NCBI GenBank assembly: GCA_035433705.1
Contig: DAORVK010000011.1
Coordinates: forward strand, 9,860-73,859
Source of the DNA: CADEFQ01 sp035433705
GTDB taxonomy: Bacteria > Pseudomonadota > Gammaproteobacteria > Steroidobacterales > Steroidobacteraceae
Length of the DNA stretch: 64,000 nucleotides
Direction: 5' to 3'
Position 1 is the first letter of the stretch. Each line of letters opens with the position of its first letter. This document shows, piece after piece, positions 34,249-42,559 of the stretch. The notes under the pieces were generated by a model. That model searched no databases. It saw only the letters and a program-made list of their open reading frames with translations, and was not told the DNA's origin. The position numbers and the translations under genes were made by a program.

Positions 34249-34433
34249 AGGCGATCAAGAGTTACCCGACGAGAGTGGAGGCCGACCTTGCGAGAATCGC
34301 ACTGGACGCGGCCGGCGTGCCTTCAGTCGTCGTTGGTATCGGCGTAGGTATGGAAGGCGGCATGGAGGGCGTGCAGCTGCTCGTGCCGGAGGACCGGATC
34401 GAAGCGGCGCTGGCGGTGCTCAATAACGCGTGA
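34245..34433 (+). CDS. DUF2007 family small protein
   Basis: 62 residues: MKAIKSYPTRVEADLARIAL followed by a glycine-rich turn and GVQLLVPEDRIEAALAVL. This is the DUF2007 pattern, a compact alpha/beta domain annotated as a putative signal-transducing protein with no known reaction. The ATG overlaps the apaH stop (ATGA), so it is translationally coupled and ends the lptD-apaH run. The convergent lipoprotein gene ends 5 bases further on. Confidence 0.85.
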   Translation: MKAIKSYPTRVEADLARIALDAAGVPSVVVGIGVGMEGGMEGVQLLVPEDRIEAALAVLNNA

Positions 34434-34437
34434 CTGA

Positions 34438-34950
34438 TCAGCGGGTGCCCGGCACCGGCATCCCCGTTGTCGGCAATGGCGCGGGGGCTTGCGGATAAAC
34501 AACGGCAGGCGCAACCGGCGCGCCCCAGTTGAAGGTCACCTCCCGCGTGCCGGGCGCATGGCTTTCCGGAGGAATCGGCATATCGACCGTCCCGGCGCCC
34601 TCTGTCGTGAGCGGCAGCAGTACGCGCTGCGCGCCGCGCACTTCGAGCGCACCGAATCGACCGGGGTACGTGCGCACGCTGATTCGCATCGGCCAGCCGC
34701 GCGCGTAGGTCGGTGTTACAACGGCAGTGCCGCTCGCGGGCACGGCGGTCATGTCGAGCACGAGCGTATTCCCTTGCCAGAATTGCGGTATGGCAGCGGT
34801 GGCGCCAGCCGCGAAACTGAGCTCGTCGACCGGCGCGGGCGCGGCCGGTGCAGGCTTCGCCCACGGCCAATGCACGCGCGGCAGGCTGCTGCAACCCGCC
34901 GCGAGGCCCGCCGCCAGCACCATTGCCATCAGGGTCTTCGTTCGCGCCAC
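34438..34950 (-). CDS. Uncharacterised lipoprotein
   Basis: 170 residues from GTG 34950, chosen because AGAGG lies 7 nt upstream. The signal peptide carries the lipobox LAAGC (Cys about 20). The mature part is a beta-rich sequence (VLDMTAVPASGTAVVTPTYARGWPMRISVRTYPGRFGALEVRG shortened: residues about 60-105) with Pro/Ala-rich linkers at both ends. I recognise no family. It is divergent from the kynurenine operon with only 36 bases between starts, so the two may share control. Confidence 0.7.
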   Translation of the reverse strand: MARTKTLMAMVLAAGLAAGCSSLPRVHWPWAKPAPAAPAPVDELSFAAGATAAIPQFWQGNTLVLDMTAVPASGTAVVTPTYARGWPMRISVRTYPGRFGALEVRGAQRVLLPLTTEGAGTVDMPIPPESHAPGTREVTFNWGAPVAPAVVYPQAPAPLPTTGMPVPGTR

Positions 34951-34974
34951 GCTCACACCTCTTGTGCGCGTGTG

Positions 34975-34980
34975 TACCAT
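34975..34980 (+). promoter_or_regulatory. Predicted -10 element of a leaderless nbaC transcript
   Basis: TACCAT ends exactly 6 bases before the nbaC ATG, which would place the first transcribed base on the A of ATG. No Shine-Dalgarno is present in the 36-base divergent gap, and no good -35 is seen. Confidence 0.4.
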
Positions 34981-34986
34981 TAGCGC

Positions 34987-35517
34987 ATGACGCAGCTCAA
35001 GGCCTTCCCGCTCGGGCCGTGGATCGACGCACACCGGGCGGACCTGTTGCCGCCTGTCGGCAACAAGCGACTCTTTCGCGAAGGCGACTTCGTCATCATG
35101 GTGGTCGGCGGACCGAATCAGCGCAAGGATTTCCACCTCGACCCGGGCGAAGAGTTCTTCTACCAGCTCGAAGGCGACATGCTGCTCAAGGTCGTCGAGA
35201 AAGGTCGAGTCGTCGACGTACCGATCCGTGAGGGCGAGGTACTGCTGCTGCCCGCGCACATGCCGCACAGCCCGCGTCGCTACGCAAATACGGTGGGTCT
35301 CGTCATCGAGCGCGTGCGCCGCCCGGGCGAGCGCGACGGCCTCGCGTGGTACTGCGAGAACTGCAACGCAGAGCTCTATCGCGAGGAGTTCGAGCTCACC
35401 GACATCGAAACCCAGTTTCCACCGGTGTTCGACCGCTTTTACTCGAGCCTCGAACGGCGCACCTGCAAGCGATGCAAAGCCGTGCAGAACCCCTCGACCC
35501 TGGCGCCGGCGTCATGA
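34987..35517 (+). CDS. nbaC: 3-hydroxyanthranilate 3,4-dioxygenase
   Basis: 176 residues of the cupin fold. The Fe(II) ligands are visible in RKDFHLDPGEEFFYQLEGD and AHMPHSPRR. The C-terminal rubredoxin-like iron site has two CxxC pairs (WYCENCNAEL and RTCKRCKA), as in the bacterial enzymes. It opens 3-hydroxyanthranilate to the semialdehyde that cyclises to quinolinate, the NAD precursor. It is first in nbaC-kynB-kynU-kmo; the tryptophan dioxygenase is not in the window. Confidence 0.96.
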   Translation: MTQLKAFPLGPWIDAHRADLLPPVGNKRLFREGDFVIMVVGGPNQRKDFHLDPGEEFFYQLEGDMLLKVVEKGRVVDVPIREGEVLLLPAHMPHSPRRYANTVGLVIERVRRPGERDGLAWYCENCNAELYREEFELTDIETQFPPVFDRFYSSLERRTCKRCKAVQNPSTLAPAS

Positions 35518-36323
35518 GAGCAAGCCTTTCCACACAGGGTCGCGAGTGGCGGATCGACCTCGACCGGCCGATCGACCTTTCAGTCCCGATCGGCTTCGAC
35601 GGTCCGGCACTGCGCCATTTCGGAGCGCCCGCGCCTCGCTCGATGCCCTTCGAAACGGGCGGGTTCTCGGGCTCCGTCGCCACGGGCGCGGGCTGCAATT
35701 GCCGCACGATCATGCTGACCCCGCACTGCAACGGCACCCACACCGAGTGCGTCGCGCACCTCACGCTCGAGCCGCTCGACGCGTGGCGCATCGTGCCCGC
35801 AGCGCCCGTGCCGGCGCTCGCCATGAGTGTCACGCCCGTGCCCGTGGGTGAGGACCTCGTCGTCACGCGGGCAGCCCTCGCGTCCGCATGGTTCGCCGGT
35901 GCGGCGGCACTTCCTCCGATCGCACTGATCCTGCGTACGGCACCGCGCACGCCTCCAGCCGGTACGCCGGTGCAGCGAACGGCAAGCCGCGATGGGCGCG
36001 GCGCGCACGCGCTGCCTCCCTGGATGGCGGCCGATGCGATTGCATACATCGTCGAGCAAGGCATCACGCATCTCGTGATCGACCAGCCCTCGCTCGACCG
36101 GACACACGATGCCGGCCGGCTCGCCGCGCACCGCGTGTTCTTCGGCCTGCCCCCCGGCAGCCGACGTCTCGCGGATGCGGCGCGTCCGCGTGCCACGGTG
36201 ACCGAGTACGCCTCGGTGCCTGATGCCCTGCCCGACGGCCCGTGCGCGCTCGCCTGGCAGGTGCCCGCAATCGCGGGCGACGCCGTGCCGAGCCGCCCGC
36301 TCGCCTACCGGTACGAATCGTGA
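35514..36323 (+). CDS. kynB: Cyclase-family hydrolase, probable N-formylkynurenine formamidase
   Basis: 269 residues with the cyclase/KynB fold. The metal-binding segment is PHCNGTHTECVAHLTLE, whereas classical KynB has HxGTHxDxPxH; here the aspartate is glutamate and the proline is absent. The ITHLVIDQPSLDR and THDAGRLAAHRVFFGLPPG regions also fit a metal-dependent amidohydrolase. The reaction, removing formate from N-formylkynurenine, is inferred mainly from its place between nbaC and kynU. The ATG overlaps the nbaC stop, and its stop overlaps the kynU GTG. Confidence 0.75.
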   Translation: MRASLSTQGREWRIDLDRPIDLSVPIGFDGPALRHFGAPAPRSMPFETGGFSGSVATGAGCNCRTIMLTPHCNGTHTECVAHLTLEPLDAWRIVPAAPVPALAMSVTPVPVGEDLVVTRAALASAWFAGAAALPPIALILRTAPRTPPAGTPVQRTASRDGRGAHALPPWMAADAIAYIVEQGITHLVIDQPSLDRTHDAGRLAAHRVFFGLPPGSRRLADAARPRATVTEYASVPDALPDGPCALAWQVPAIAGDAVPSRPLAYRYES

Positions 36324-37573
36324 GCGACGATCGCACCGATCCACCGCAGGACTTTCGTGCCCGCTTCGCGCTGCCGCGCGACGCTGCAGGCAGGCCGCTC
36401 GCCTACTTCTGCGGCCACTCGCTCGGCCTGATGCCACTCGCGGCGCGCCAGATCGTCAACGAGGAACTCGACAGCTGGCAGGCGCTCGGCATCGAGGGGC
36501 AGTTTTCGGGACGACGGCCCTGGGTCGATTACGCCGCTCTCCTGAACAGGGGGCTCGCGACGCTTGCGGGCGCGTACGAGCACGAAGTGATCGCGATGAA
36601 CGCGCTCACCGTGAATCTGCACATGCTGCTCGCCTCGTTCTACCGGCCAAAGGGGCCACGCCGGCGCATCCTGATCGAAGCGGGCGCCTTTCCGTCCGAT
36701 CGCCACGCCGTTACCGGGCAGATCCGCTGGCACGGCCTCGACCCCGCCGACTGCCTGATCGAGCTCGCGCCGCGCGAGGGCGAGGAACTGCTGCGAGACG
36801 AGGACATCGAACGCGCGATCGAGCAGGCTGGCGAATCGCTCGCGCTCGTACTCTGGCCGGGCGTGCAGTACCTCACCGGCCAGGCCTTCGACCTCGCACG
36901 GCTCGCACGCGCCGCGCGGCGCGCCGAGGCGATGATCGGCTTCGACCTCGCGCACGCGATCGGCAACCTGCCACTCGCGCTGCACGACTCGGGCGCCGAT
37001 TTCGCGACCTGGTGCAGCTACAAGTATCTCAACGCGGGGCCGGGCGCGATCGGCGGCGCGTTCGTGCACGAGCGGCACCAGCGGCGCGCTGACCTGCCGC
37101 GGCTCGCGGGCTGGTGGGGGAATGATCCGGCGACCCGTTTCCAGATGGCGCCCGCCTTCGACTGCGCGCCCGGCGCGGCGGGCTGGCAGACGAGCAATCC
37201 GCCGATCCTGTCGGCCGCGCCGCTCCTCGCGTCGCTCGAGATCTTTGCGGCGGCGGGGCTGTCACGGCTGCGCGCGAAGTCGATCGCGCTGACACAGGCG
37301 CTCCAGGCCGAGATCGATTCACTGCCCGCGGGGGAGGCGACGATCATCTCGCCGCGAGACCCGGGCGCTCGCGGCGCGCAGCTCTCGGTGCGCATACGGG
37401 GGAACCGTGAACGCGGCCGCCGCGCCCACCAGGCGCTCGGCGCCCGCGGTGTCGTCTGCGACTGGCGCGAGCCGGATGTCTTGCGCTTCGCGCCCGTGCC
37501 GCTCTACAACACCTTCGACGAAGTGCGCAGCTGCGGCCGCGCGCTGCGCGAGGTACTCGCCGAAACCCCATGA
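36320..37573 (+). CDS. kynU: Kynureninase
   Basis: 417 residues of PLP aminotransferase fold. The PLP lysine is in ATWCSYKYLNAGPGAIGGAFVHERH; YFCGHSLGLMPLAAR and NALTVNLHMLLASFYRP are family signatures. It cleaves 3-hydroxykynurenine to 3-hydroxyanthranilate and alanine, feeding NbaC. The GTG at 36320 overlaps the kynB stop (GTGA); the upstream open frame is a kynB shadow. The kmo start overlaps its stop. Confidence 0.97.
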   Translation: MSDDRTDPPQDFRARFALPRDAAGRPLAYFCGHSLGLMPLAARQIVNEELDSWQALGIEGQFSGRRPWVDYAALLNRGLATLAGAYEHEVIAMNALTVNLHMLLASFYRPKGPRRRILIEAGAFPSDRHAVTGQIRWHGLDPADCLIELAPREGEELLRDEDIERAIEQAGESLALVLWPGVQYLTGQAFDLARLARAARRAEAMIGFDLAHAIGNLPLALHDSGADFATWCSYKYLNAGPGAIGGAFVHERHQRRADLPRLAGWWGNDPATRFQMAPAFDCAPGAAGWQTSNPPILSAAPLLASLEIFAAAGLSRLRAKSIALTQALQAEIDSLPAGEATIISPRDPGARGAQLSVRIRGNRERGRRAHQALGARGVVCDWREPDVLRFAPVPLYNTFDEVRSCGRALREVLAETP

Positions 37574-38916
37574 AGGCGACGCGCGGCGTGATGAACATCG
37601 TCGGCGCGGGTCTCGCCGGCACGCTGCTTGCGATCGTGCTCGCGCGTCGCGGCTGCAAGGTCGAAGTCTTCGAACGCCGTGACGACCCGCGCGTTCGCGG
37701 CGCCGAACGCGGGCGATCGATCAACCTCGCGCTTGCGGCCCGCGGCCTGCGCGGGCTCGAAATCGCCGGCGTCACGGCGCACGTCGCGCCGCTCCTCATC
37801 CCGATGCGGGGCCGGTATGTGCACCAGCATGACGGCACGGGAGACCTGCTGCTTTACGGGCAGGACGAGACCGAGGTGATTCATTCGGTCTCGCGCGAGG
37901 CGCTCGGGCGTGCGCTGATCGAGGCGGCGGCCGCCGAGCCCGGCGTCACGCTGCATTTCGGGCAGCAGTGTGTCGGCGTCGACCTCGCGCGCGACGCCCT
38001 CCTCTTCGGCGACAGCGAGCGGGTGCGCCGCCGGGTGCCGCTCGCACCGACGATCGCCGCCGACGGAGCAGGCTCTGCCGTGCGCACTGCGCTCGCCGCG
38101 GCCGGTGCGATACAGGTGCGCGAGGACCTGCTTGCGCACGACTACCGCGAGCTCACGATTCCGGCAACCCACGGGACGGGCCTCGCACGCAACGCCCTGC
38201 ACATCTGGCCGCGCGGCAGCTTCATGCTGATCGCGCTGCCGAACACCGACGGCAGCTTCACCGCAACGCTTTTTCTCGCGCGCGAGGGTTCACCCTCGTT
38301 CGCGCAGCTGACGGACGACACGGCGATCCGCACCTTCTTCGAGCGGGAGTTCCCGTCGGCGACGCCGCGACTGCCACAGCTCGCCGAAGACTTCAAACGG
38401 GCGCAGGGACGCCTCGGTACTGTTTACTCCACTCCCTGGCACCTCGGCGGAAAGCTCCTGCTGCTCGGTGATGCGGCGCACGCGATCGTGCCGTTTCACG
38501 GCCAGGGCATGAATTGTGCGTTCGAAGACGTGGCCGTGCTCGACGCACTCCTCGCGGAGCACGACGATTTTGCTGCGATCTTCGAGGTCTTTGCACGGAC
38601 ACGCCGCTCCGACACCGACGCGATCGCGCAGATGGCGCTCGAGAACTACCTCGAGATGCGCGATGCGGTGCTCGACCCCGTGTTCCAGCGGCGCAAGGCG
38701 CTCGGCGAGCGCCTCGAACGGGAATTTCCCGACCGTTTCATCCCGCGCTATTCGATGGTGATGTTCCACCCCGGAATCGGCTACGCCGAGGCGCTGCGCC
38801 GCGGCGCCGTGCAGCAGGAAATTCTCGCCGCGCTCGATGCCGGCGCAGCCGACGCACGCGCGCTCATCGAAGCGCGGCTGCCGCCCATCACGCGCCCGCG
38901 CGGCGCTCGAGGGTAA
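37570..38916 (+). CDS. kmo: Kynurenine 3-monooxygenase
   Basis: 448 residues. The N-terminal FAD motif is VGAGLAGTLLAIVLARRG, followed by GRSINLALAARGLRGLE and the second FAD motif LGDAAHAIVPFHGQGMNCAFED, typical of this flavoprotein hydroxylase. It makes 3-hydroxykynurenine from kynurenine with NADPH and oxygen. The C-terminal region (FPDRFIPRYSMVMFHPGIGYAEAL) matches the family. The ATG overlaps the kynU stop. Its 3' end overlaps the convergent folA by 29 bases. Confidence 0.97.
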   Translation: MKATRGVMNIVGAGLAGTLLAIVLARRGCKVEVFERRDDPRVRGAERGRSINLALAARGLRGLEIAGVTAHVAPLLIPMRGRYVHQHDGTGDLLLYGQDETEVIHSVSREALGRALIEAAAAEPGVTLHFGQQCVGVDLARDALLFGDSERVRRRVPLAPTIAADGAGSAVRTALAAAGAIQVREDLLAHDYRELTIPATHGTGLARNALHIWPRGSFMLIALPNTDGSFTATLFLAREGSPSFAQLTDDTAIRTFFEREFPSATPRLPQLAEDFKRAQGRLGTVYSTPWHLGGKLLLLGDAAHAIVPFHGQGMNCAFEDVAVLDALLAEHDDFAAIFEVFARTRRSDTDAIAQMALENYLEMRDAVLDPVFQRRKALGERLEREFPDRFIPRYSMVMFHPGIGYAEALRRGAVQQEILAALDAGAADARALIEARLPPITRPRGARG

Positions 38917-39400
38917 CGAAGTCCATCGGCCAGGCGTGTCGCGGGTCGGCGGCATGGTGTTCACGCACAGTTTCGCGCCATATCCCCGGGTCGAACGGCG
39001 GCAGCCGGGTGTCTCCCTCGATATCGGCATCGACGGCGGTCAGCTGCACCCGATCCGCCCGCGGAGTCGCGAGCGCATAGACCTCGGCACCGCCGATCAC
39101 CATCAGCTCCGCCTGCGCGTGCGCGTGCGCGAGCGCGAGCGCGTCATCGAGCGAGCGCACGACCGTGGCGCCCTCGGCACTGAAAGACAGATCGCGCGTC
39201 ATCACGAGATTCAGCCGCCCGGGCAGCGCCCTGCCGATCGACGCCCAGGTGCGCCGGCCCATCAGGATCGGCTTGCCCATCGTGAGGGCCTTGAAGCGCT
39301 TCAGGTCATCCGGCAACCGCCACGGCAGCGCGCCAGCGCGCCCGATCACGCCGTTGCGCGCCATCGCCACCACCAGCGTGATCCGGGGGCGCGCCGTCAC
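38888..39400 (-). CDS. folA: Dihydrofolate reductase
   Basis: 170 residues from GTG 39400. Motifs: ITLVVAMARNGVIGRAGALPWRLPDDLKRF (the N-terminal Trp and Asp of the active site), LMGRRTWASIGRALPGRLNLVMTR and LMVIGGAEVYALA. It regenerates tetrahydrofolate after thymidylate synthase. The start overlaps the upstream SET-domain gene stop (GTGA). It is the last gene of thyA-SET-folA and overlaps the end of kmo tail to tail. Confidence 0.96.
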   Translation of the reverse strand: MTARPRITLVVAMARNGVIGRAGALPWRLPDDLKRFKALTMGKPILMGRRTWASIGRALPGRLNLVMTRDLSFSAEGATVVRSLDDALALAHAHAQAELMVIGGAEVYALATPRADRVQLTAVDADIEGDTRLPPFDPGIWRETVREHHAADPRHAWPMDFVTLERRAGA

Positions 39401-39912
39401 CGCCTGGCGCGCTTCGCCGGCTTCGCCGCCCGCTTCACACGCTTCTTCGGCCGCTTTGCGGGCCACAGCATCGTGCCGCGACAGGATTTGGCACCACAGC
39501 GGCAGGCGAACACCTCATCGACGTTTTCCGGGTCGTCGTCATCCCGGCCGATCTGATAGTCGTACTTCAGTTCCTCGCCCGGCTGGATCGTGCGGATCGC
39601 CTCGACGAACACGCGCCGGTCCTCGATGACCGACTCGCAGTTCGGGTCGCAGCCGTGGTTGATGAAGCGCGCCTCATTGCCGTCGACTCCAGCGTCGATC
39701 ACCACGCCCCGATCGACGATGAAGAGGAAGGTGTGGCCATCGTCGACCTCCTTCTGCTCGTAGCGGTCGTCGGCGACCTTGTGCGAAACACGCTCGCCGA
39801 GGTATTCGACGATGCGTGTGCCCTTCCTGAGCTTGCGATTCGCGAACACGCCAAGCCCGTGCACCTTTGAGCGACGCACCTTGAAGAGCGGGGATTTGCG
39901 GACGACTGCCAT
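39397..39912 (-). CDS. SET-domain protein lysine methyltransferase
   Basis: 171 residues. A compact SET domain runs from KVHGLGVFANRKLRKGTRIVEYLGE through the catalytic core ARFINHGCDPNCES and EELKYDYQIG, then a post-SET zinc motif ACRCGAKSCRGTM. The last 20 residues are a Lys/Arg/Ala-rich tail (RPKKRVKRAAKPAKRARR) resembling the tails of bacterial histone-like proteins. It should methylate lysines of a protein substrate with SAM; the target is unknown. AAGGAA lies before the ATG. It lies between thyA and folA and its stop overlaps the folA start. Confidence 0.9.
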   Translation of the reverse strand: MAVVRKSPLFKVRRSKVHGLGVFANRKLRKGTRIVEYLGERVSHKVADDRYEQKEVDDGHTFLFIVDRGVVIDAGVDGNEARFINHGCDPNCESVIEDRRVFVEAIRTIQPGEELKYDYQIGRDDDDPENVDEVFACRCGAKSCRGTMLWPAKRPKKRVKRAAKPAKRARR

Positions 39913-39921
39913 GCGATTCCT

Positions 39922-40716
39922 TCAGACTGCGACCGGCGCCTTGATTGCCGGGTGGGGTTGATAATTGCGGAACTCGAAGTCCTCGAACGCGTAGTCGAAG
40001 ATCGACGGCGGGCGGCGCCGGATCACGAGTTCGGGCAGCGCGTGCGGCGCGCGCGCGAGCTGCTCGTCAGCCTGTTCGAGGTGGTTGAGGTAGAGGTGCG
40101 TGTCACCGCCCGTCCAGATGAACTCGCCCAGCCCGAGATCGCACTGCTGCGCCACCATGTGGGTGAGGAGCGCGTAGGAGGCGATGTTGAACGGCACGCC
40201 GAGAAAAAGATCGGCGCTGCGCTGATAGAGCTGGCAGGAAAGGCGGCCGTTCGCCACGTAGAACTGGAAGAGCGCGTGGCACGGCAGCAGCGCCATACGG
40301 TCGAGCTCACCGACGTTCCACGCGCTTACGAGGATGCGGCGTGAATCAGGGTTCGAGCGCAGATCGCCGATCACGCGCGCAATCTGGTCGATGTGCCCGC
40401 CGTCGGGCGTTGGCCAGGAACGCCATTGCCTGCCGTACACAGGCCCCAGTTCACCCGCCGCATCGGCCCATTCGTCCCAGATGGTGACGCCGTGCTCGCG
40501 CAGCCACGCGACGTTGGTCTCGCCGCGCAGGAACCACAGCAACTCGTAGACGAGCGATTTCAGGTGCACGCGCTTGGTCGTCACGAGCGGAAAGCCGCGC
40601 GCGAGCTCGAAGCGCATCTGGCAGCCGAACAGCGAGCGCGTGCCGGTCCCCGTGCGATCGGTCTTGCGCGCACCTTCGTCGCGGACGCGCCGCAGCAGGT
40701 CGAGATAGGGGAGCAT
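39922..40716 (-). CDS. thyA: Thymidylate synthase
   Basis: 264 residues, exactly the common bacterial length. Catalytic C146 is in MALLPCHALFQFYV; RTGTGTRSLFGCQMRF, WDEWADAAGELGPVYGRQWRSW, QRSADLFLGVPFNIASYALL and GDTHLYLNHLEQ are all present. It converts dUMP to dTMP with methylene-THF. A perfect TATAAT lies 11 bases before the ATG. It leads the thyA-SET-folA operon. Confidence 0.98.
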   Translation of the reverse strand: MLPYLDLLRRVRDEGARKTDRTGTGTRSLFGCQMRFELARGFPLVTTKRVHLKSLVYELLWFLRGETNVAWLREHGVTIWDEWADAAGELGPVYGRQWRSWPTPDGGHIDQIARVIGDLRSNPDSRRILVSAWNVGELDRMALLPCHALFQFYVANGRLSCQLYQRSADLFLGVPFNIASYALLTHMVAQQCDLGLGEFIWTGGDTHLYLNHLEQADEQLARAPHALPELVIRRRPPSIFDYAFEDFEFRNYQPHPAIKAPVAV

Positions 40717-40727
40717 GAAGGGGCGGA

Positions 40728-40733
40728 ATTATA
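40728..40733 (-). promoter_or_regulatory. Predicted -10 element of thyA
   Basis: A consensus TATAAT on the minus strand, 11 bases before the thyA ATG, would give a leader of about five bases and no room for a Shine-Dalgarno. The -35 region is not recognisable. Confidence 0.5.
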
Positions 40734-40793
40734 GCCGGCCCACGGGCATAATCGCGCCGGACGCCGTTGAGCTGCCGTTCAGCTTTCCCGGCG

Positions 40794-40799
40794 TAGAAT
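40794..40799 (+). promoter_or_regulatory. Predicted -10 element of the glycine-zipper lipoprotein gene
   Basis: TAGAAT here overlaps the upstream in-frame ATG at 40798, so that codon is unlikely to be transcribed as a start. The predicted start near 40806 leaves a 25-base leader in which AGGAAG precedes ATG 40831. Confidence 0.45.
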
Positions 40800-40830
40800 G
40801 CCCACCGACTTCAGTATCCAGGAAGCCAAG

Positions 40831-41748
40831 ATGACCCTGTACCAGACTGTTTCCCCTGCCACCCTCGTGCTCGCCGTCGCAAGTGTCATGGCACTCGCCG
40901 GCTGCGGAGGCCCGACCCCTGCGCCCGCAACCGATTCGGCCGCGCCGCCCGTAGCCGAAAGCGGACCCACGCAAGCCGAGCGCGATGCTGAGCTGGCCGC
41001 CAAAGAGCAGGAGCTCGCCGCACGCGAGAACGAGCTCGCGAAGAAAGAGCTCGAGCAGAAGGAGCAGGAACTCGCGCGGCAGCAGGCGGATCTTGCCGCG
41101 CAGCAGGAGGCCATCGCGAAGCAGTCGGCAGCCGCCAAGGCCGCTGCCGCCAAGGCGGCCAGCGCCGCGAAGAAGCCGTCAGCCAAACCTGTGTCCACCG
41201 CTTCTGCCACGCCCGCCAAGCCCGCCCGCGTCAGACTTCTCGTGCCGGCAGGCACGAACCTCACGATGGCGCTTTCTTCGGGCATTACGACGAAGACCGC
41301 AAAGCCCGGCGACACCTTCGGCGCCATGGTCGTGTCGGATGTGATGGTTGGCAACAGGGTCGCCATTCCCGAGGGCTCGCGCGTCCACGGCAGCGTCACG
41401 AACGTGGTCTCGGGCAGCAACAAGATCGGCGGCCTGCCGACCCTTGGCCTGCGCTTCGATACGCTCGAGCTGCCCGACGGCCAGCAGGTCGCCCTCAACG
41501 GCGAACTCGTGCAGCAGGGCAGGAGCGACACGGGCCGCGACACCGCCAAGATCGTGGGCGGCGCGGTCGCGGGCGCCGTCATCGGCCATCAGGTCGACAA
41601 CAGCGACAAGGGCAAGGTGATCGGCGGCCTGCTCGGCGGAGCAGCTGGCGCGCTCGCCGCCAAGAAGACCGGTGCCGAAGTGGAGCTGCCGCAGGATTCG
41701 ACGCTGACGATTGCGACCGGCGCGCCGATCGAGGTCACCGCGCGCTAG
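40831..41748 (+). CDS. Lipoprotein with coiled coil and glycine-zipper domain
   Basis: 305 residues from ATG 40831 (AGGAAG 6-7 nt upstream). The signal peptide has lipobox LAGC (Cys about 26). A charged coiled coil with repeated ELAAKEQELAAREN-like heptads (about 50-100) is followed by an Ala/Lys-rich linker. A beta-rich domain comes next (LLVPAGTNLTMALSSGI, GDTFGAMVVSDVMVGNRVAIPEGSRVHG), reminiscent of TrbI/VirB10-like barrels. A glycine-zipper segment ends it (IVGGAVAGAVIGHQVDN and VIGGLLGGAAGALAAKKTG) that could insert in or tether to the outer membrane. The function is unknown. It overlaps lgt tail to tail by 14 bases. Confidence 0.8.
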   Translation: MTLYQTVSPATLVLAVASVMALAGCGGPTPAPATDSAAPPVAESGPTQAERDAELAAKEQELAARENELAKKELEQKEQELARQQADLAAQQEAIAKQSAAAKAAAAKAASAAKKPSAKPVSTASATPAKPARVRLLVPAGTNLTMALSSGITTKTAKPGDTFGAMVVSDVMVGNRVAIPEGSRVHGSVTNVVSGSNKIGGLPTLGLRFDTLELPDGQQVALNGELVQQGRSDTGRDTAKIVGGAVAGAVIGHQVDNSDKGKVIGGLLGGAAGALAAKKTGAEVELPQDSTLTIATGAPIEVTAR

Positions 41749-42550
41749 AGTTGCCCGAAGGCTCGCGGCGCCGGTAGGCGTACGCGAGCATGGCGATGCC
41801 TGCCAGCAGCATCGGCAGCGAGAGCAGCTGGCCCATCGTGAGCCACTGATCCGCGAAATAGCCGATCTGCTGGTCGGGTACGCGCCAGAACTCGACCAGC
41901 ATGCGCGCGAGACTGTAGATCACGAGAAAGAGTCCCGAGGGCGCAAGCCGCGGCCGAGGCTTCGACGTGAACCACCAGAGGATCGCGAAGAGCAGCAGTC
42001 CTTCGAGTGCCGCCTCGTACAGCTGCGTCGCGTGGCGCACCTCTCCATCGACCTCAAAGCCCCACGGCACCGTCGTCACGCGACCCCAGAGCTCACCGTT
42101 CACAAAGTTGCCGATACGGCCGGCGAAAATGCCGATGCCCGGCAGCGGCGCCAGAAAATCGAACGCATCGGCGACGCGGCGCCGGCGGCGCCAGGCGAAA
42201 AGGGTGACGGCGGCGAGCACGCCGATGAGGCCGCCGTGAAACGACATGCCGCCCTGCGTGATCTTGAGCGGATAGAAGGGGTCTTCGGCCCAGTACCCGA
42301 GGCCATAGAAGAATACATAGCCCAGGCGCCCGCCCAGAATCACGCCGAGCATCGCGAAGAAGATCACGTCGTCGACATCCTGGGGCTTCCAGGTGGAACC
42401 GGGGCGTGTGGCGCGGCGGCGCCCGAGCCACCATGCCGCGGCGAAACCGATGAGATACATGATCCCGTACCAGCGGACCGACAGCGGGCCGATGCCGAAG
42501 AAGGGGCCCACCTGAAATGCGATGGGATCGAAGCCGGGATAATGAATCAT
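41735..42550 (-). CDS. lgt: Phosphatidylglycerol-prolipoprotein diacylglyceryl transferase
   Basis: 271 residues, about seven membrane segments. The Lgt signature GRIGNFVNGELWGR is intact, as is the MSFHGGLIGV histidine segment and LSVRWYGIMYLIGF. It adds diacylglycerol to the lipobox cysteine of prolipoproteins, several of which are encoded in this window. It starts 9 bases after the rlmI stop, and TAGACT lies 6 nt before its ATG with no Shine-Dalgarno. Confidence 0.96.
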   Translation of the reverse strand: MIHYPGFDPIAFQVGPFFGIGPLSVRWYGIMYLIGFAAAWWLGRRRATRPGSTWKPQDVDDVIFFAMLGVILGGRLGYVFFYGLGYWAEDPFYPLKITQGGMSFHGGLIGVLAAVTLFAWRRRRRVADAFDFLAPLPGIGIFAGRIGNFVNGELWGRVTTVPWGFEVDGEVRHATQLYEAALEGLLLFAILWWFTSKPRPRLAPSGLFLVIYSLARMLVEFWRVPDQQIGYFADQWLTMGQLLSLPMLLAGIAMLAYAYRRREPSGNSSAR

Positions 42551-42559
42551 GGGTCCAGT

